DNA of 64,000 nt from the NCBI RefSeq assembly GCF_018614575.1, contig NZ_JAGGOJ010000003.1, positions 434,001 through 498,000 on the forward strand, given 5' to 3'. Made by a program: the position numbers and the translations under genes. The stretch's first letter is position 1, and the number at the start of each line of letters is the position of its first letter. Source of the DNA: Streptomyces sp. ISL-10 (GTDB lineage Bacteria; Actinomycetota; Actinomycetes; Streptomycetales; Streptomycetaceae). Under the pieces are notes generated by a model. The model was not told where the DNA came from. It searched no databases and was given only the letters and a program-made list of their open reading frames with translations. This document shows positions 44,282 through 54,246 of the stretch, in pieces.

Positions 44282-44914
44282 ATGCCCACCGCACCTCGCT
44301 CCGCCGCCACCCGGCAGCGCATCATCGAGGCCGTCCTGCACATCATCGGCAGGGACGGGGTCGCGGCGGTCACCAACCGGCGGATAGCCAAGGAGGCCGG
44401 TGTCTCGCTGGGGTCGGTGACGTACCACTTCGAGACCCAGCACCACCTGTTGCGGGAGAGCCTGCTGCACTTCGTCCGAGAGGAGACCCGGCGTTTCACC
44501 GCACTCGCCGACCAGTGCCGCAGCGAGTGCGTCGACATCGCGGGCGCGGCCGCGCTCGCAGGACGGGTGGCGGGCGGCATCGGCTTCGACAGCGAGCACA
44601 TCGCCACGTTCGAGCTGTACGTCGAGGCCGGACGGGACGAGCGGCTGCGGGAGGCCGCGGCCGAGGCGTTCGCCGCGTACGACCGGCTCGCCGCCCAGAT
44701 ACTGACCGGCCTCGGCGTCCCGGACGCCGAGCGGTACGCGGCGACGACCGTCGCCCTGGTGATGGGTCTCCAGCTGCGGCGGCTGGCCACCGGCGGGCCG
44801 GCCGAGGACCTCGTCGACGCACTGCTGCTGCTCGCACGCGGCGCGGTGGGGGAGGGTGCGCTCGGCGACGGCACGGTCGGCGAGGGTGCGCTCGTGCCAC
44901 CGGCCGGGCGGTGA
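44282..44914 (+). CDS. TetR-family transcriptional regulator
   Basis: 210 residues. N-terminal HTH: TRQRIIEAVLHIIGRDGVAA and NRRIAKEAGVSLGSVTYHF. The C-terminal ligand domain is helical and ends in a Gly/Ala-rich tail. It is 33 bp after the amidase and probably controls the SDR/amidase pair through the palindrome at 42781. GACAAT (44271-44276) lies just upstream of the ATG and could be a leaderless -10. Confidence 0.92.
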   Translation: MPTAPRSAATRQRIIEAVLHIIGRDGVAAVTNRRIAKEAGVSLGSVTYHFETQHHLLRESLLHFVREETRRFTALADQCRSECVDIAGAAALAGRVAGGIGFDSEHIATFELYVEAGRDERLREAAAEAFAAYDRLAAQILTGLGVPDAERYAATTVALVMGLQLRRLATGGPAEDLVDALLLLARGAVGEGALGDGTVGEGALVPPAGR

Positions 44915-44920
44915 GGCCCG

Positions 44921-44976
44921 TCTGATGCGGGCCGTCTGATGCGGGCCGTCTGATGCGGGCCGTCTGATGCGGGCTG
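44921..44976. repeat. 14-bp tandem repeat, four copies
   Basis: TCTGATGCGGGCCG is repeated at 44921, 44935, 44949 and 44963; the last copy has one change. It sits between the TetR stop and the carboxypeptidase start. Near-perfect identity suggests recent slippage. No palindrome is formed. Confidence 0.9.
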
Positions 44977-45001
44977 GACCCCATCAAATTACCCTGAAAG
45001 G

Positions 45002-45658
45002 GTGCATATCGCTCGCCGATGCGCCCTGCCCGCCCTGGCCGTGGGGCTCGCGCTCGGTCTTCTGCCCGGCCACGCCGCCGCAGGGGAAGCGCCCCGACTC
45101 GCCGCCGTCGTGCGGGACGTGCCGCAGGACAGACTCGGCGCGAGCCACGAGCCCGGCTGCCCGGTGCCGCCGGAGCGGCTGCGGCTGATCACCATGAACC
45201 ACTGGGGCTTCGACGGTCGTGTCCGTCGTGGGGAACTGATCGTCCATCAGGATGCCGTGCGTCCGGTGCTGCACGCCTTCGGGAAGATCTTCGACGAACG
45301 CTTCCCGATCCGGCGCATGCGCGTCATGGCCGAATACGACGGGAGCGACGCGCGTTCCATGGCCGACGACAACACCTCCGCCTTCAACTGCCGCCGGGTG
45401 ACGGGCGACGCCGGCCACCTGTCCCGCCACTCCTACGGCGACGCCGTCGACATCAACCCCCTGGAGAACCCGTACGTGGACCGCTCCGGCACCGTCCACC
45501 CACCGGCCGCCGAACGCCACCTGGCGCGGACCCCGGCCACCAAGGGGCTGATCATGCCGGGCGACGCCGTCACCCGGGCCATGGCGAGCGCCGGCTGGCA
45601 GTGGGGCGGCCTCTGGTCACCGCGGGACTACCAGCACTTCTCCGCCGACGGCACCTGA
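45002..45658 (+). CDS. Secreted M15-type D-alanyl-D-alanine carboxypeptidase
   Basis: 218 residues. Signal peptide IARRCALPALAVGLALGLLP to about residue 26. The metal-peptidase core SRHSYGDAVDINPLENPYV (His and Asp ligands), the upstream DDNTSAFNCRRV, and GWQWGGLWSPRDYQHF with the third His are typical of VanY/ExpO-like D-Ala-D-Ala peptidases that trim peptidoglycan stems. GTG 45002 is used; CCCTGAAAGGG is a small inverted repeat just upstream. Confidence 0.9.
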   Translation: MHIARRCALPALAVGLALGLLPGHAAAGEAPRLAAVVRDVPQDRLGASHEPGCPVPPERLRLITMNHWGFDGRVRRGELIVHQDAVRPVLHAFGKIFDERFPIRRMRVMAEYDGSDARSMADDNTSAFNCRRVTGDAGHLSRHSYGDAVDINPLENPYVDRSGTVHPPAAERHLARTPATKGLIMPGDAVTRAMASAGWQWGGLWSPRDYQHFSADGT

Positions 45659-45787
45659 GGGCCCCGCCCCGTGGCCGTCGGGGCGACGGCGAACCCGGGC
45701 GACGGCGAACCCCGGCGGAACGCCGGGTTACGGTGCGGGGCGCCGGGCGACTCCCGCGATGTCAGCCGGGCGTGATTGGCTGGTGGC

Positions 45788-46606
45788 ATGATCGATGAAT
45801 TTCTGACCGGTGATCTGTCCGACGTCGAGGAGGCGCTCCGCAAGGCGGCCGCCGCCGAGATCACGCCGCGCTTCCGGCAGCTCGCCGAGCACGAGATCGT
45901 CGAGAAGAACGGCCCCCACGACCTCGTCACCGCCGCGGACCGGCTCGCCGAGGCGCATCTGACCGCCTCGCTGACCGCCCTGCTGCCGGGCTCCGTGGTC
46001 GTCGGCGAAGAGGCGGTGCACGCGGACCCGTCGGTTTACGAGGCGCTGCACGGCGACGCCCCCGTGTGGATCGTGGACCCCGTCGACGGCACGCGCCAGT
46101 TCGTGCACGGCGAGCCCGGCTTCTGCACCCTGGTCGCGCTCGCGCACCGCGGCGAGGTCCTCGCCTCCTGGACGTACGCGCCCGTCACCGACGAGCTCGC
46201 CGTCGCCGTGCGCGGCGGGGGCGCGCGACTGGGCGGCGAGGCGCTGCGCTCCGGCTCGCCCGCCCCCGGCGCCGTACTCGACGTGGCCATGTCTCACCCG
46301 GACTACACGACCCCCGAGCAGAAGCGGGCGCTGCTCGGCCTCGGCGTCCCCGGAGTGCACGCGCGACCGTGCGGGTCGGCGGGCCTTGAGTATCTGGACG
46401 TCGCGAGGGGCGTCCTGGACGCCGTCGCCTTCTCGTGGGAGTACGCCTGGGACCACGCGGCCGGGCTGCTGCTGGTCACGGAGGCGGGCGGCGCGCATCT
46501 CACCCTGACCGGCGAGCCGTTCCGCATCACCGGCGGCAACACCCTGCCCTTCACGGCCGCCCGTGACGCGGCGACCGCGCGGCGCATACGGGAGCTGCTG
46601 ACCTGA
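45788..46606 (+). CDS. Inositol monophosphatase-family phosphatase
   Basis: 272 residues. Motifs of the Li+-sensitive Mg2+ phosphatases: VVGEEAVH, WIVDPVDGTRQFVHG (the DxDGT metal site) and YAWDHAAGLLLVTEAGG. Possible substrates are inositol phosphate, histidinol phosphate or 3'-phosphoadenosine phosphate. ATG 45788 gives MIDEFLTGDLSDVEEALR. It stands alone between a peptidase and a convergent nucleotidyltransferase. Confidence 0.9.
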   Translation: MIDEFLTGDLSDVEEALRKAAAAEITPRFRQLAEHEIVEKNGPHDLVTAADRLAEAHLTASLTALLPGSVVVGEEAVHADPSVYEALHGDAPVWIVDPVDGTRQFVHGEPGFCTLVALAHRGEVLASWTYAPVTDELAVAVRGGGARLGGEALRSGSPAPGAVLDVAMSHPDYTTPEQKRALLGLGVPGVHARPCGSAGLEYLDVARGVLDAVAFSWEYAWDHAAGLLLVTEAGGAHLTLTGEPFRITGGNTLPFTAARDAATARRIRELLT

Positions 46607-46697
46607 CCCGTCGCGCGTGGTGCGGACGGCAGCGACGCGACCTGTCGCGCGCGCCGTGCGGTCGGCCTCCGGCTTCCCGGCCCCCCGGCCGCCGGAG

Positions 46698-47492
46698 TCA
46701 GGTCAGCAGCGACCTGACCTCCCGCACCAGTTCGCCCGCCGAATTGACCGCCGCGGCATCCAGACGGGTGAGCGCCGACGACACACGCGCGGTGAAGTCC
46801 CCGGGGACGTCCGGGAGCGCGGCGGCGGCCGCAAGCGCGCCCTTCTCGTTCAGGCACCACACCCGGTGATGCGCGTGCAGCGACTGCACCAGTACCCCGA
46901 ATGCCCGGGACAGGCACAGCGACACATGCAGTGTGTCGCCCGCCCCTGCCGACTTGCGTCCCGCCGCGACGGAGAACTCCGCCTCCCACGCCGCCCGGAC
47001 CAGGGCCGTGCGCAGCGGCTCCGGGTACGACCCCGTCTGCGCCCGAAGCTCCGTCAACTCGCTGGCGGGGTCCGCCAGTACGCGGCACAGCGCCACCTCG
47101 CCCGCGTAGGCCGGGGACCAGAAGCCCAGCGGATGCCCCGGTTGCACACCTGTCTCGTACCGTCCGGCCCGGCAGTCGGCCCACACCCGGTCCACCCGGT
47201 CCAGATCCCGCAGGATCCAGTCCACCGGCACCCCGTCCACCATCAGCCAGGCGCCGCCGTCGACCCACGGCCCCCAGCCACCAGGTCCGGCGACCTCCAC
47301 CGGCCGGCCGGTCAGCTCGGAAGCGAGCGCGGCGAGTGCCGCGACATCGGGTTCGCCGCGGTAGTAGAGCCCGAGGTCCCAGTCGGAGTCCGGCCGGTGG
47401 GTGCCGCGCGCCCGGCTGCCGCCGAGCGCGACCGCGCGGATGCCCGCAACGGCTGTGAGCTGCCGGGCCATCGACTCGATCACGGTTTCCAT
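46698..47492 (-). CDS. Nucleotidyltransferase-domain protein
   Basis: 264 residues. The N-terminal Pol-beta-like active site ALGGSRARGTHRPDSDWDLG (GS...DxD) is followed by a helical C-terminal domain (AALVRAAWEAEFSVAAGRK, CLSRAFGVLVQSLHAHHRVW). This resembles aminoglycoside-adenylyltransferase-like proteins of unknown substrate. Start at 47492 is preferred; the open frame runs on upstream but loses coding character. Confidence 0.85.
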   Translation of the reverse strand: METVIESMARQLTAVAGIRAVALGGSRARGTHRPDSDWDLGLYYRGEPDVAALAALASELTGRPVEVAGPGGWGPWVDGGAWLMVDGVPVDWILRDLDRVDRVWADCRAGRYETGVQPGHPLGFWSPAYAGEVALCRVLADPASELTELRAQTGSYPEPLRTALVRAAWEAEFSVAAGRKSAGAGDTLHVSLCLSRAFGVLVQSLHAHHRVWCLNEKGALAAAAALPDVPGDFTARVSSALTRLDAAAVNSAGELVREVRSLLT

Positions 47493-47578
47493 CGGGACGG
47501 AAGGTACCCCGGCCCGCACTGTCGGTGCGCCGGAATATCCTGGGGGCTCATGGCCTCGGCTGACAAAGGAGTCCGAAG

Positions 47579-48994
47579 GTGCCGTCGATGCTCGATGCCG
47601 TCGTCGTGGGGGCGGGACCCAACGGACTGACCGCCGCGGTCGAACTGGCCCGCCGTGGCTTCTCCGTTGCCGTGTACGAGGCCCTGGACAGCGTCGGCGG
47701 CGGTGCGCGCACCGAGGAGCTGACCCTCCCCGGCTTCCGCCACGACCCCTGCTCCGCCGTGCATCCGCTCGGCATCGGATCACCCGCGTTCGCCCGTATG
47801 CCGCTCGCCCGGCACGGCCTGGAGTGGCTGCACCCGCGGCTGCCCCTCGCGCACCCGTTCCCCGACGGCACGGCCGCGATCCTCAGCCGCTCGGTGGGCG
47901 AGAGCGCCATGTCCCTCGGCGCCGCCGACGCGGGCGCCTACCGCCGTCTGATCACGCCCTACCTCGGGCACTGGGACACCCTTGCGGCCGACTTCCTGCG
48001 CACCCCCTGGGACGGGCTGCCCCGCGCCCCGTACCGCTTCGCCCGCTTCGGGCTCGACGCGATCCAGCCCGCGTCCTGGCTCGCCCGCCGCTTCAAGGGC
48101 GAGAAGGGCCGGGCGCTGCTCGCCGGGCTCGCGGCGCATTCCATCGCGCCCACGAGCGGTGTCGCCACCGGCGGCATCGCCCTGGTGTTCGCGCTCGCCG
48201 CGCATGAGGTCGGCTGGCCGGTGCCGCGCGGCGGCTCCCAGGCCATCTCCGACGCCCTCGCCTCCTACCTGGGGGAACTGGGCGGCGAGATCCACACCGG
48301 CACCGAGGTCAAGCGCCTGGACGAGCTGCCTCCAGCCCGCGCGTACGTCTTCGACACCTCGCCGACGGCCCTCGCCAGGATCGCCGGACTCGGCCACGCG
48401 TACTGGCGCTACCGGTACGGCGCTTCCGCGTTCAAGGTCGATTACGCCCTTTCGGGGCCCGTGCCCTGGACCGCGAAGGACGCCCGCGAGGCAGGGACCG
48501 TGCACATCGGCCCGACCGCGGGAGAGATCGACACGGCCCTGCGGCGGGCGGTAGAAGGCCGTGATCCCGAGGTGCCGTTCCTGATCACGGCGCAGCCGAG
48601 CCTGATCGACCCCACCCGGGCCCCCGACGGCAAGCACGTGCTGTGGGCGTACGGTCATGTGCCGGCCGGCTGGGAGGGCGACGCCACCGAGGCCGTCGAA
48701 CGACAGCTGGAGCGGTTCGCCCCCGGCTTCCGCGACCTCGTCCTGGCCCGGGCCGTAGCCGGCCCGCCCCGACTCGCCGCGCGCAACGCGAACTACGTGG
48801 GCGGCGACATCGCCTGCGGCGCGTTCGCCGGCCTCCAGACCGTGCTCCGCCCCAAACTGGCCCGCGTCCCCTACGCCACCGCGCACCCCGCCGTCTTCCT
48901 GTGCTCGTCGGCGACCCCGCCGGGCCCGGGAGTGCACGGCATGTCCGGTCATCACGCGGCGAAGGCGGTCTGGCGGCGGCTCCGGGCAGAATGA
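47579..48994 (+). CDS. Phytoene desaturase-like FAD-dependent oxidoreductase
   Basis: 471 residues. The dinucleotide fold [23 protein letters not shown] with [15 protein letters not shown] and the C-terminal [20 protein letters not shown] are typical of the COG1233 group (phytoene dehydrogenase/carotene isomerase-like). No carotenoid genes are nearby, so the substrate is open. GTG 47579 has AAGGAG upstream. The stop overlaps an in-frame ATG (48991) of the macrodomain gene. Confidence 0.88.
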   Translation: MPSMLDAVVVGAGPNGLTAAVELARRGFSVAVYEALDSVGGGARTEELTLPGFRHDPCSAVHPLGIGSPAFARMPLARHGLEWLHPRLPLAHPFPDGTAAILSRSVGESAMSLGAADAGAYRRLITPYLGHWDTLAADFLRTPWDGLPRAPYRFARFGLDAIQPASWLARRFKGEKGRALLAGLAAHSIAPTSGVATGGIALVFALAAHEVGWPVPRGGSQAISDALASYLGELGGEIHTGTEVKRLDELPPARAYVFDTSPTALARIAGLGHAYWRYRYGASAFKVDYALSGPVPWTAKDAREAGTVHIGPTAGEIDTALRRAVEGRDPEVPFLITAQPSLIDPTRAPDGKHVLWAYGHVPAGWEGDATEAVERQLERFAPGFRDLVLARAVAGPPRLAARNANYVGGDIACGAFAGLQTVLRPKLARVPYATAHPAVFLCSSATPPGPGVHGMSGHHAAKAVWRRLRAE

Positions 48995-49032
48995 CCGCCG
49001 CCGCGCGGGCGGTGAGGGCGATGATGGCGGGC

Positions 49033-49560
49033 ATGACCGAACCGACGATCACCCTCGTACGCGGCGACATCACCGAGCAGCACGCCGACGCCATCGTCAA
49101 CGCCGCCAATTCCTCCCTCCTCGGAGGCGGCGGCGTCGACGGCGCCATTCACCGCCGCGGCGGCCCCGAGATCCTCGCCGAGTGCCGCGCCCTGCGCGCC
49201 TCCCGCTACGGCAAGGGCCTGTCCACCGGAGCGGCCGTGGCGACCACGGCAGGGCGACTCGACGCGGCCCATGTCATCCACACCGTCGGGCCGGTCTGGT
49301 CGCGCGAGGAGGACCGGTCGGCCCTGCTCGCCTCCTGCTACCAGGAATCGCTGCGCGTGGCGGCCGAGTTGGGGGCGCGGACCGTGGCGTTCCCCGCCAT
49401 CTCCACCGGCATCTACGGCTGGCCCATGGACGACGGGGCACGCATCGCGATCCGCACGGTGCGCGAAGCCGCCACGGAACCGGTCACCGAGGTGCGCTTC
49501 GTGCTCTTCGACGAGGCCGCGTACGCGCAGTTCGAGGCGGCCCTGGCCGCGGCGGGCTGA
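49033..49560 (+). CDS. Macrodomain protein (ADP-ribose-binding, YmdB-like)
   Basis: 175 residues. ITLVRGDITEQHADAIVNAAN, SSLLGGGGVDGAIHRRGG, and FPAISTGIYGWPMDDGARIA mark the macrodomain loops that bind ADP-ribose or O-acetyl-ADP-ribose. The latter is a sirtuin product, and a sirtuin gene lies 5 kb away. ATG 49033 gives the shortest conserved protein; ATG 49021, 49024 and 48991 (ATGA overlap with the previous stop) are alternatives. Confidence 0.9.
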   Translation: MTEPTITLVRGDITEQHADAIVNAANSSLLGGGGVDGAIHRRGGPEILAECRALRASRYGKGLSTGAAVATTAGRLDAAHVIHTVGPVWSREEDRSALLASCYQESLRVAAELGARTVAFPAISTGIYGWPMDDGARIAIRTVREAATEPVTEVRFVLFDEAAYAQFEAALAAAG

Positions 49561-49580
49561 CGCCGCCACGTGGCGTGCGG

Positions 49581-50600
49581 TCACTCCGCGACGAGAACGC
49601 CCACACCGGTGATCCGTCCCGCCGCCAGGTCCGCCAGGGCGCGGTCGGCCTGGCCCAGGGCGTAGCGCGTGACCCGCACCGTGGGCCGCAGCCGCGCCGC
49701 CTCGGACAGGAAGGCACGGCCGTCCTCGCGCGTGTTGGCGGTGACGCTGCGCACGGTGCGTTCCTGGAACAGGTGCCTGTCGTAGTCCAGCGGGGGCACG
49801 GCGCTGAGATGGATCCCGGCGACGGCGAGCGTGCCCCCGCGATCCAGTGCGGCCAGCGCCACCGGCACCAGGCTGCCGGCCGGGGCGAACAGGATCGCGG
49901 AGTCGAGCGGCTCCGGGGGCGGCCCGGCTCCCGCGGACACCGCACCCAGCTCGCGGGCCAGCCGCTGGGCCTCCGGCGACCTGGTGACCACGTGGACGAC
50001 GGCCCCTCGGGCCACAGCCAGTTGGGCGGTCAGATGCGCGGAGGCCCCGAATCCGTAGATGCCGAGCCGGCCGCCCGGCGGCAGGTCCGCGCGACGCAGC
50101 GCGCGGTAGCCGATGATCCCCGCACACAGCAGCGGCGCGGCCTCCTCGTCGCCCCACCCTTCCGGCAGGCGGTAGGCGAACCGGGCGTCCGCCAGCAGGT
50201 GGTCGGCGAATCCGCCGTGGATGTCCCAGCCGGTGTAACGGGATGCGGGGCACAGGTTCTCCCGCCCGGCCCGGCAGTAGCGGCACCGTCCGCAGGTCCC
50301 TGCCAGCCATGCCACGCCCATCCGGTCGCCTGTACGCACCTCCCGTACGGCGCCTCCCGCCGCGACCACCTCGCCGACGACCTCGTGGCCCGGTGTGCAG
50401 TCGGGCCTGCGCGGCGGCAGGTCCCCCTCGGCCAGGTGCAGGTCCGTCCGGCAGACCCCGCAGGCGCGTACCCGCAACAGGACGTCGTCCGGTCCCGGCT
50501 CCGGTGTCGGGCGTTCCGCCCGGCGCAGCGGGCCGGTCACGAGGGGACCCGGGGACCCGACCACCCAGGCCGACGTCACTCCGGGCGCGGAGGGCACCAT
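49581..50600 (-). CDS. Zinc-dependent alcohol dehydrogenase (MDR family)
   Basis: 339 residues. Catalytic zinc ligands in [11 protein letters not shown] and TPGHEVVG; structural zinc cysteines in [18 protein letters not shown](P) fold [20 protein letters not shown]. The order matches AdhA-type class P dehydrogenases (ethanol or aldehyde interconversion). ATG at 50600 begins MVPSAPGV; an in-frame GTG gives [11 protein letters not shown] a little later. Confidence 0.9.
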   Translation of the reverse strand: MVPSAPGVTSAWVVGSPGPLVTGPLRRAERPTPEPGPDDVLLRVRACGVCRTDLHLAEGDLPPRRPDCTPGHEVVGEVVAAGGAVREVRTGDRMGVAWLAGTCGRCRYCRAGRENLCPASRYTGWDIHGGFADHLLADARFAYRLPEGWGDEEAAPLLCAGIIGYRALRRADLPPGGRLGIYGFGASAHLTAQLAVARGAVVHVVTRSPEAQRLARELGAVSAGAGPPPEPLDSAILFAPAGSLVPVALAALDRGGTLAVAGIHLSAVPPLDYDRHLFQERTVRSVTANTREDGRAFLSEAARLRPTVRVTRYALGQADRALADLAAGRITGVGVLVAE

Positions 50601-50818
50601 CGTCGTCCCGCCCGATTGCCTAGGGCTGTTGCTGTTGGCGCCGTGGTTGTCGGCGTCGCCTGTCGCCGTTGCGCGTCCGCGCGGCCGTCGCGCGGCCCCG
50701 CGCATCCGAGACCGTCACATCGGCCGGCCGCCGCGCGGCCGACCCGGGGCCGCGGCCCTGCCCGCCACCCCGGCCGTCTCCGGACCGTCCCGGCCCGGGG
50801 ACGGCCCCTTCGATCGGC

Positions 50819-51970
50819 TCACATGCTCCAGCGCAGCACCGCTCCGAGTCCGCCCACCGGACCCTGCATTCCCTGGGGGACAATGAGGACTTCGCCGCCC
50901 GACGCCGCCGCGGACCGCAGCAGCGCGTCGTCCGCGCGCGCCCGTTCGGGCTTGGCCACGCCCATCGCCTGCGCCTGGCCGCGCTGTACGGCGACCTGGT
51001 CGACGCCGGGCCCGATCCACACCTCGCGCCCCGCGTCGGACGCGTCCGGTGTGAGGAGCAGCGTGGCCACCTGGTGTTTGCGCACGGCGTCCACTACCGC
51101 GGGCATTCCTTCGGCGGCCTCGCCGGGGCCGGTGTCGACGGCGGAGGACTCGCGGTGTTCGCCCGGCCTGCCCCGTCCCACCCGGAAGCGGTCGAGAGCG
51201 TTCTGGAGCCGGTCGCGGGCGAACTTCTCGCATGCCTCCGCAATCTGCCGGTCCAGCACGCTCGTGGACGCGCCCGCGGACCTGCTGCCGTTCTCGGCCT
51301 CGACGGTGACGGCCTGGACGCGCTCGGGCAGCCGGTTGAACACGGCCCGCCGCTCCCGGGGATCGCCGGTGAGGACGATCAGCTCGGCGTCGCTCTCGGG
51401 CAGCCGCCGGGCGAGCTCGCGCGCGATGATGTCGGCGGTCTCGTTCCAACTGTTCTCGACCTTGTTCCGGTAGTGCCACTCGTACCGGTCCGCGGGAATG
51501 CTGCGGTGCCCGCGGCCCTGCCACTCCTTGCCGTTCGCCTGGCCGAGGGTCTCCCGGCGGAACCCGTCGCGCAGCTCCAGATCGGCGCCCGTCCGGTCGA
51601 TGTAGGCCACCAGGCACGCCGGCCGGTCGCCCCGGAGATCGGCGAGCGGCGCGACGTGCGGCAGGACCGACCACGTCGCCTCGACGGCGGGCGGGGACAC
51701 CGAGAGCGGGGTGTCGAGCACGACCTCGGCTCCCGCGGCGAAGAGCGCCCGTCCGGGCGGCGCGCCGGAGACCGGTTCGTGAGCGAGCCGGTCCATCACC
51801 GCCCTGACGGTGTAGGCATCGGCGCCCGCGTCGATGAGCTGTGCGGCCACGGCACGCTGACGGAGCTGCTGCACCTTCGGTGCGTCCTCGGTCGCGCGCG
51901 TGGTGTCGATGTAGACGGAAGCCCATGGTCCTGGCCGGGCGAAGAGCGGTTTGAGAAAGCCGAGTTCCAT
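50819..51970 (-). CDS. baeRF / Vms1-like protein (Rv2629-type)
   Basis: 383 residues. ASVYIDTTRATEDAPKVQQL, EWQGRGHRSIPADRYEWHYR, NKVENSWNETADIIA and LLRSAAASGGEVLIVPQGM place it in the bacterial archaeo-eukaryotic release factor families related to eRF1 and Vms1/ANKZF1, including mycobacterial Rv2629. Members are predicted to act on ribosome-associated peptidyl-tRNA, but no GGQ loop is evident. It is divergent from the Ada-AlkA gene. Confidence 0.8.
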   Translation of the reverse strand: MELGFLKPLFARPGPWASVYIDTTRATEDAPKVQQLRQRAVAAQLIDAGADAYTVRAVMDRLAHEPVSGAPPGRALFAAGAEVVLDTPLSVSPPAVEATWSVLPHVAPLADLRGDRPACLVAYIDRTGADLELRDGFRRETLGQANGKEWQGRGHRSIPADRYEWHYRNKVENSWNETADIIARELARRLPESDAELIVLTGDPRERRAVFNRLPERVQAVTVEAENGSRSAGASTSVLDRQIAEACEKFARDRLQNALDRFRVGRGRPGEHRESSAVDTGPGEAAEGMPAVVDAVRKHQVATLLLTPDASDAGREVWIGPGVDQVAVQRGQAQAMGVAKPERARADDALLRSAAASGGEVLIVPQGMQGPVGGLGAVLRWSM

Positions 51971-52181
51971 GATTACCCCCAGGCAATCGTGGATTGCGAA
52001 TACCACCAGGTTATGCCGATATGCACATGGTGACTGCGTGACGACCAATGACTGGATGCCCACGGAGTGCCCCCGACGGACCGGTCGAAACGGGCTGCCC
52101 GGCACGGTGACCCTGCGCGTTCGCTCCGATACTGCAGGTGTCTCACCAGAGACTCGTGGACAGCCAGGCAGGGGAGCGTTG

Positions 52182-53708
52182 ATGTCGGATTCCCGCCAGC
52201 CCTCGTCCTCGGCGTGCTTGATGCTTGAGTCCATGCACACCGACACCGAGCGCTGCGTACGCGCCGTCCGGTCCAAGGACGCGCGTTTCGACGGGTGGTT
52301 CTTCACCGCCGTCCTGACCACGCGGATCTACTGCCGCCCCAGCTGCCCGGCCGTGCCGCCGAAGGCCGAGAACATGACCTTCTACCCGAGCGCCGCCGCG
52401 TGCCAGCAGGCCGGCTTCCGGGCCTGCAAGCGCTGCCGGCCCGACACCAGCCCCGGCTCCCCCGCCTGGAACGCCCGAGCCGACGCCGTCGCCCGCGCCA
52501 TGCGGCTCATCGGCGACGGGGTCGTCGACCGCGAGGGCGTGCCCGGCCTCGCCGCCCGGCTCGGGTACTCAACGCGCCAGATCGAGCGCCAGCTCTTCGC
52601 CGAGCTGGGGGCCGGACCGCTCGCCCTCGCCCGCGCCCAGCGCGCCCAGACCGCGCGGCTGCTCATCGAGACGACCTCCCTGCCGATGGCCGAGGTCGCC
52701 TTCGCCGCCGGTTTCTCCTCCATCCGCACGTTCAACGACACCGTCCGCGAGGTCTTCGCCCTCTCCCCGAGCGACCTGCGCGCCCGTGCGTCGAGGAGCC
52801 GCACGGCCGCGGCGGCGACACCCGGGGCGATCGCGCTCAGGCTGCCGTACCGCGCCCCGCTGAACCCCGACAACCTCTTCGGCCACCTCGTCGCCACCGG
52901 GGTCCCGGGGGTCGAGGAGTGGCGCGACGGCGCCTACCGGCGCACGCTCTCCCTCCCGTACGGGCACGGCATCGTGGCGCTCACTCCCCGGCCCGACCAC
53001 ATCGCCTGCCGGCTCTCGCTGACCGACCTGCGCGATCTCACCATCGCCATCAGCCGCTGCCGGTGGATGCTCGACCTCGACGCCGATCCGGTCGCCGTCG
53101 ACGACCGGCTGCGCGCCGACCCCGAGCTCGCCCCGCTCGTCGGCAAGGCGCCCGGGCGGCGTGTGCCGCGCACCGTGGATCCGGCCGAGTTCGCCGTGCG
53201 CGCGGTGCTCGGACAGCAGGTCTCCACGGCCGCCGCCCGCACCCACGCGGCCCGGCTCGTCACGGCGCACGGAGTGCCTGTCGAGGACCCCGAAGGCGGC
53301 CTCACCCACCTCTTCCCGACCCCCGGCGCGCTCGCGGCCCTGGATCCCGAGGCCCTCGCCCTGCCCCGCAGCCGCCGCACCACCCTGACCACTCTCGTCG
53401 CCGCGCTCGCCGACGACGCCCTGCGGCTCGAACCCGGCAGCGACTGGGACCGGGCCCGCGCGCAGCTCGCCCAACTGCCCGGCTTCGGCCCCTGGACCGT
53501 CGAGGTCATCGCCATGCGCGCGCTCGGCGACCCCGACGCCTTCCTCCCCACCGACCTAGGAATGCGCCGCGCCGCCGCGGGCCTCGGCCTGCCCGCCACC
53601 CCGGCCGCGCTCACCGCGCACGCCGCGGCCTGGCGGCCCTGGCGCGCGTACGCCGTCCAGTACCTCTGGGCCACGGACGATCACCCCATCAATCACCTGC
53701 CCGCGTAA
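52182..53708 (+). CDS. Ada-AlkA fusion: methyl-sensing regulator with 3-methyladenine DNA glycosylase
   Basis: 508 residues. Residues about 25-95 are an Ada metal-binding domain with four cysteines (YCRPSCPAVPPK, ACKRCRPD). An AraC-type HTH follows (LAARLGYSTRQIERQLFAEL, EVAFAAGFSSIRTFNDTVRE). Residues about 215-505 are an AlkA glycosylase (RAVLGQQVSTAAARTHAARL, LPGFGPWTVEVIAMRALGDP with the catalytic Asp). It removes alkylated bases and senses methyl phosphotriesters; the O6-methyltransferase is the separate ogt downstream. ATG 52182 has GGGGAG upstream; ATG 52233 (MHTDTERC) is an alternative. Confidence 0.94.
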   Translation: MSDSRQPSSSACLMLESMHTDTERCVRAVRSKDARFDGWFFTAVLTTRIYCRPSCPAVPPKAENMTFYPSAAACQQAGFRACKRCRPDTSPGSPAWNARADAVARAMRLIGDGVVDREGVPGLAARLGYSTRQIERQLFAELGAGPLALARAQRAQTARLLIETTSLPMAEVAFAAGFSSIRTFNDTVREVFALSPSDLRARASRSRTAAAATPGAIALRLPYRAPLNPDNLFGHLVATGVPGVEEWRDGAYRRTLSLPYGHGIVALTPRPDHIACRLSLTDLRDLTIAISRCRWMLDLDADPVAVDDRLRADPELAPLVGKAPGRRVPRTVDPAEFAVRAVLGQQVSTAAARTHAARLVTAHGVPVEDPEGGLTHLFPTPGALAALDPEALALPRSRRTTLTTLVAALADDALRLEPGSDWDRARAQLAQLPGFGPWTVEVIAMRALGDPDAFLPTDLGMRRAAAGLGLPATPAALTAHAAAWRPWRAYAVQYLWATDDHPINHLPA

Positions 53709-53721
53709 GGAAGTCCGCAGC

Positions 53722-54216
53722 ATGACCAGGCAGCACACCGTCGTCGACAGTCCCTACGGCCCGCTCACCCTCGTCGCCACCGACGGCGTCCTCAGCGGGC
53801 TCTACATGACCGGTCAGCGGCACCGCCCGGGGGAGGAGACCTTCGGTGTCCCCGACGCGAGGCCGTTCACGGCCGCCATCGAGCAGCTGGCGGCCTACTT
53901 CGCCCGCGAACTCACCGCGTTCGACCTCCCGACACACCTCGACGGCACCCCGTTCCAGCGCAGCGTCTGGGACCAGCTGCGTCGCATCCCCTACGGCGAG
54001 ACCCGCACCTACGGCGAACTCGCCGAGGTCCTCGGCAACCGGGGCGCTTCCCGCGCGGTCGGTCTCGCGAACGGAAAGAACCCGATCGGCATCATCGTCC
54101 CGTGCCATCGGGTGATCGGTTCGTCCGGCAGTCTGGTCGGCTACGGCGGCGGACTCGACCGCAAGCAGCGCCTGCTCGCCTTCGAACAGGGCGGCTCGGA
54201 CGACGCGCTGTTCTAG
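53722..54216 (+). CDS. ogt: Methylated-DNA--protein-cysteine methyltransferase
   Basis: 164 residues. It directly reverses O6-methylguanine by transfer to its own cysteine. The active site IIVPCHRVIGSSGSLVGYGGG and the recognition helix IPYGETRTYGELAEVLGN are intact. It begins 13 bp after the Ada-AlkA gene and is certainly in the same operon, so it should be induced by alkylation damage. Confidence 0.96.
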   Translation: MTRQHTVVDSPYGPLTLVATDGVLSGLYMTGQRHRPGEETFGVPDARPFTAAIEQLAAYFARELTAFDLPTHLDGTPFQRSVWDQLRRIPYGETRTYGELAEVLGNRGASRAVGLANGKNPIGIIVPCHRVIGSSGSLVGYGGGLDRKQRLLAFEQGGSDDALF

Positions 54217-54246
54217 GCGTCTTTCGCGCCGGGCCACCGGACACCT

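Noticed and set aside
50669..52033. 454-residue plus-strand frame opposite the baeRF gene
   Set aside because: Mirror frame; the minus-strand product matches the baeRF/Rv2629 pattern and has a well-placed start.
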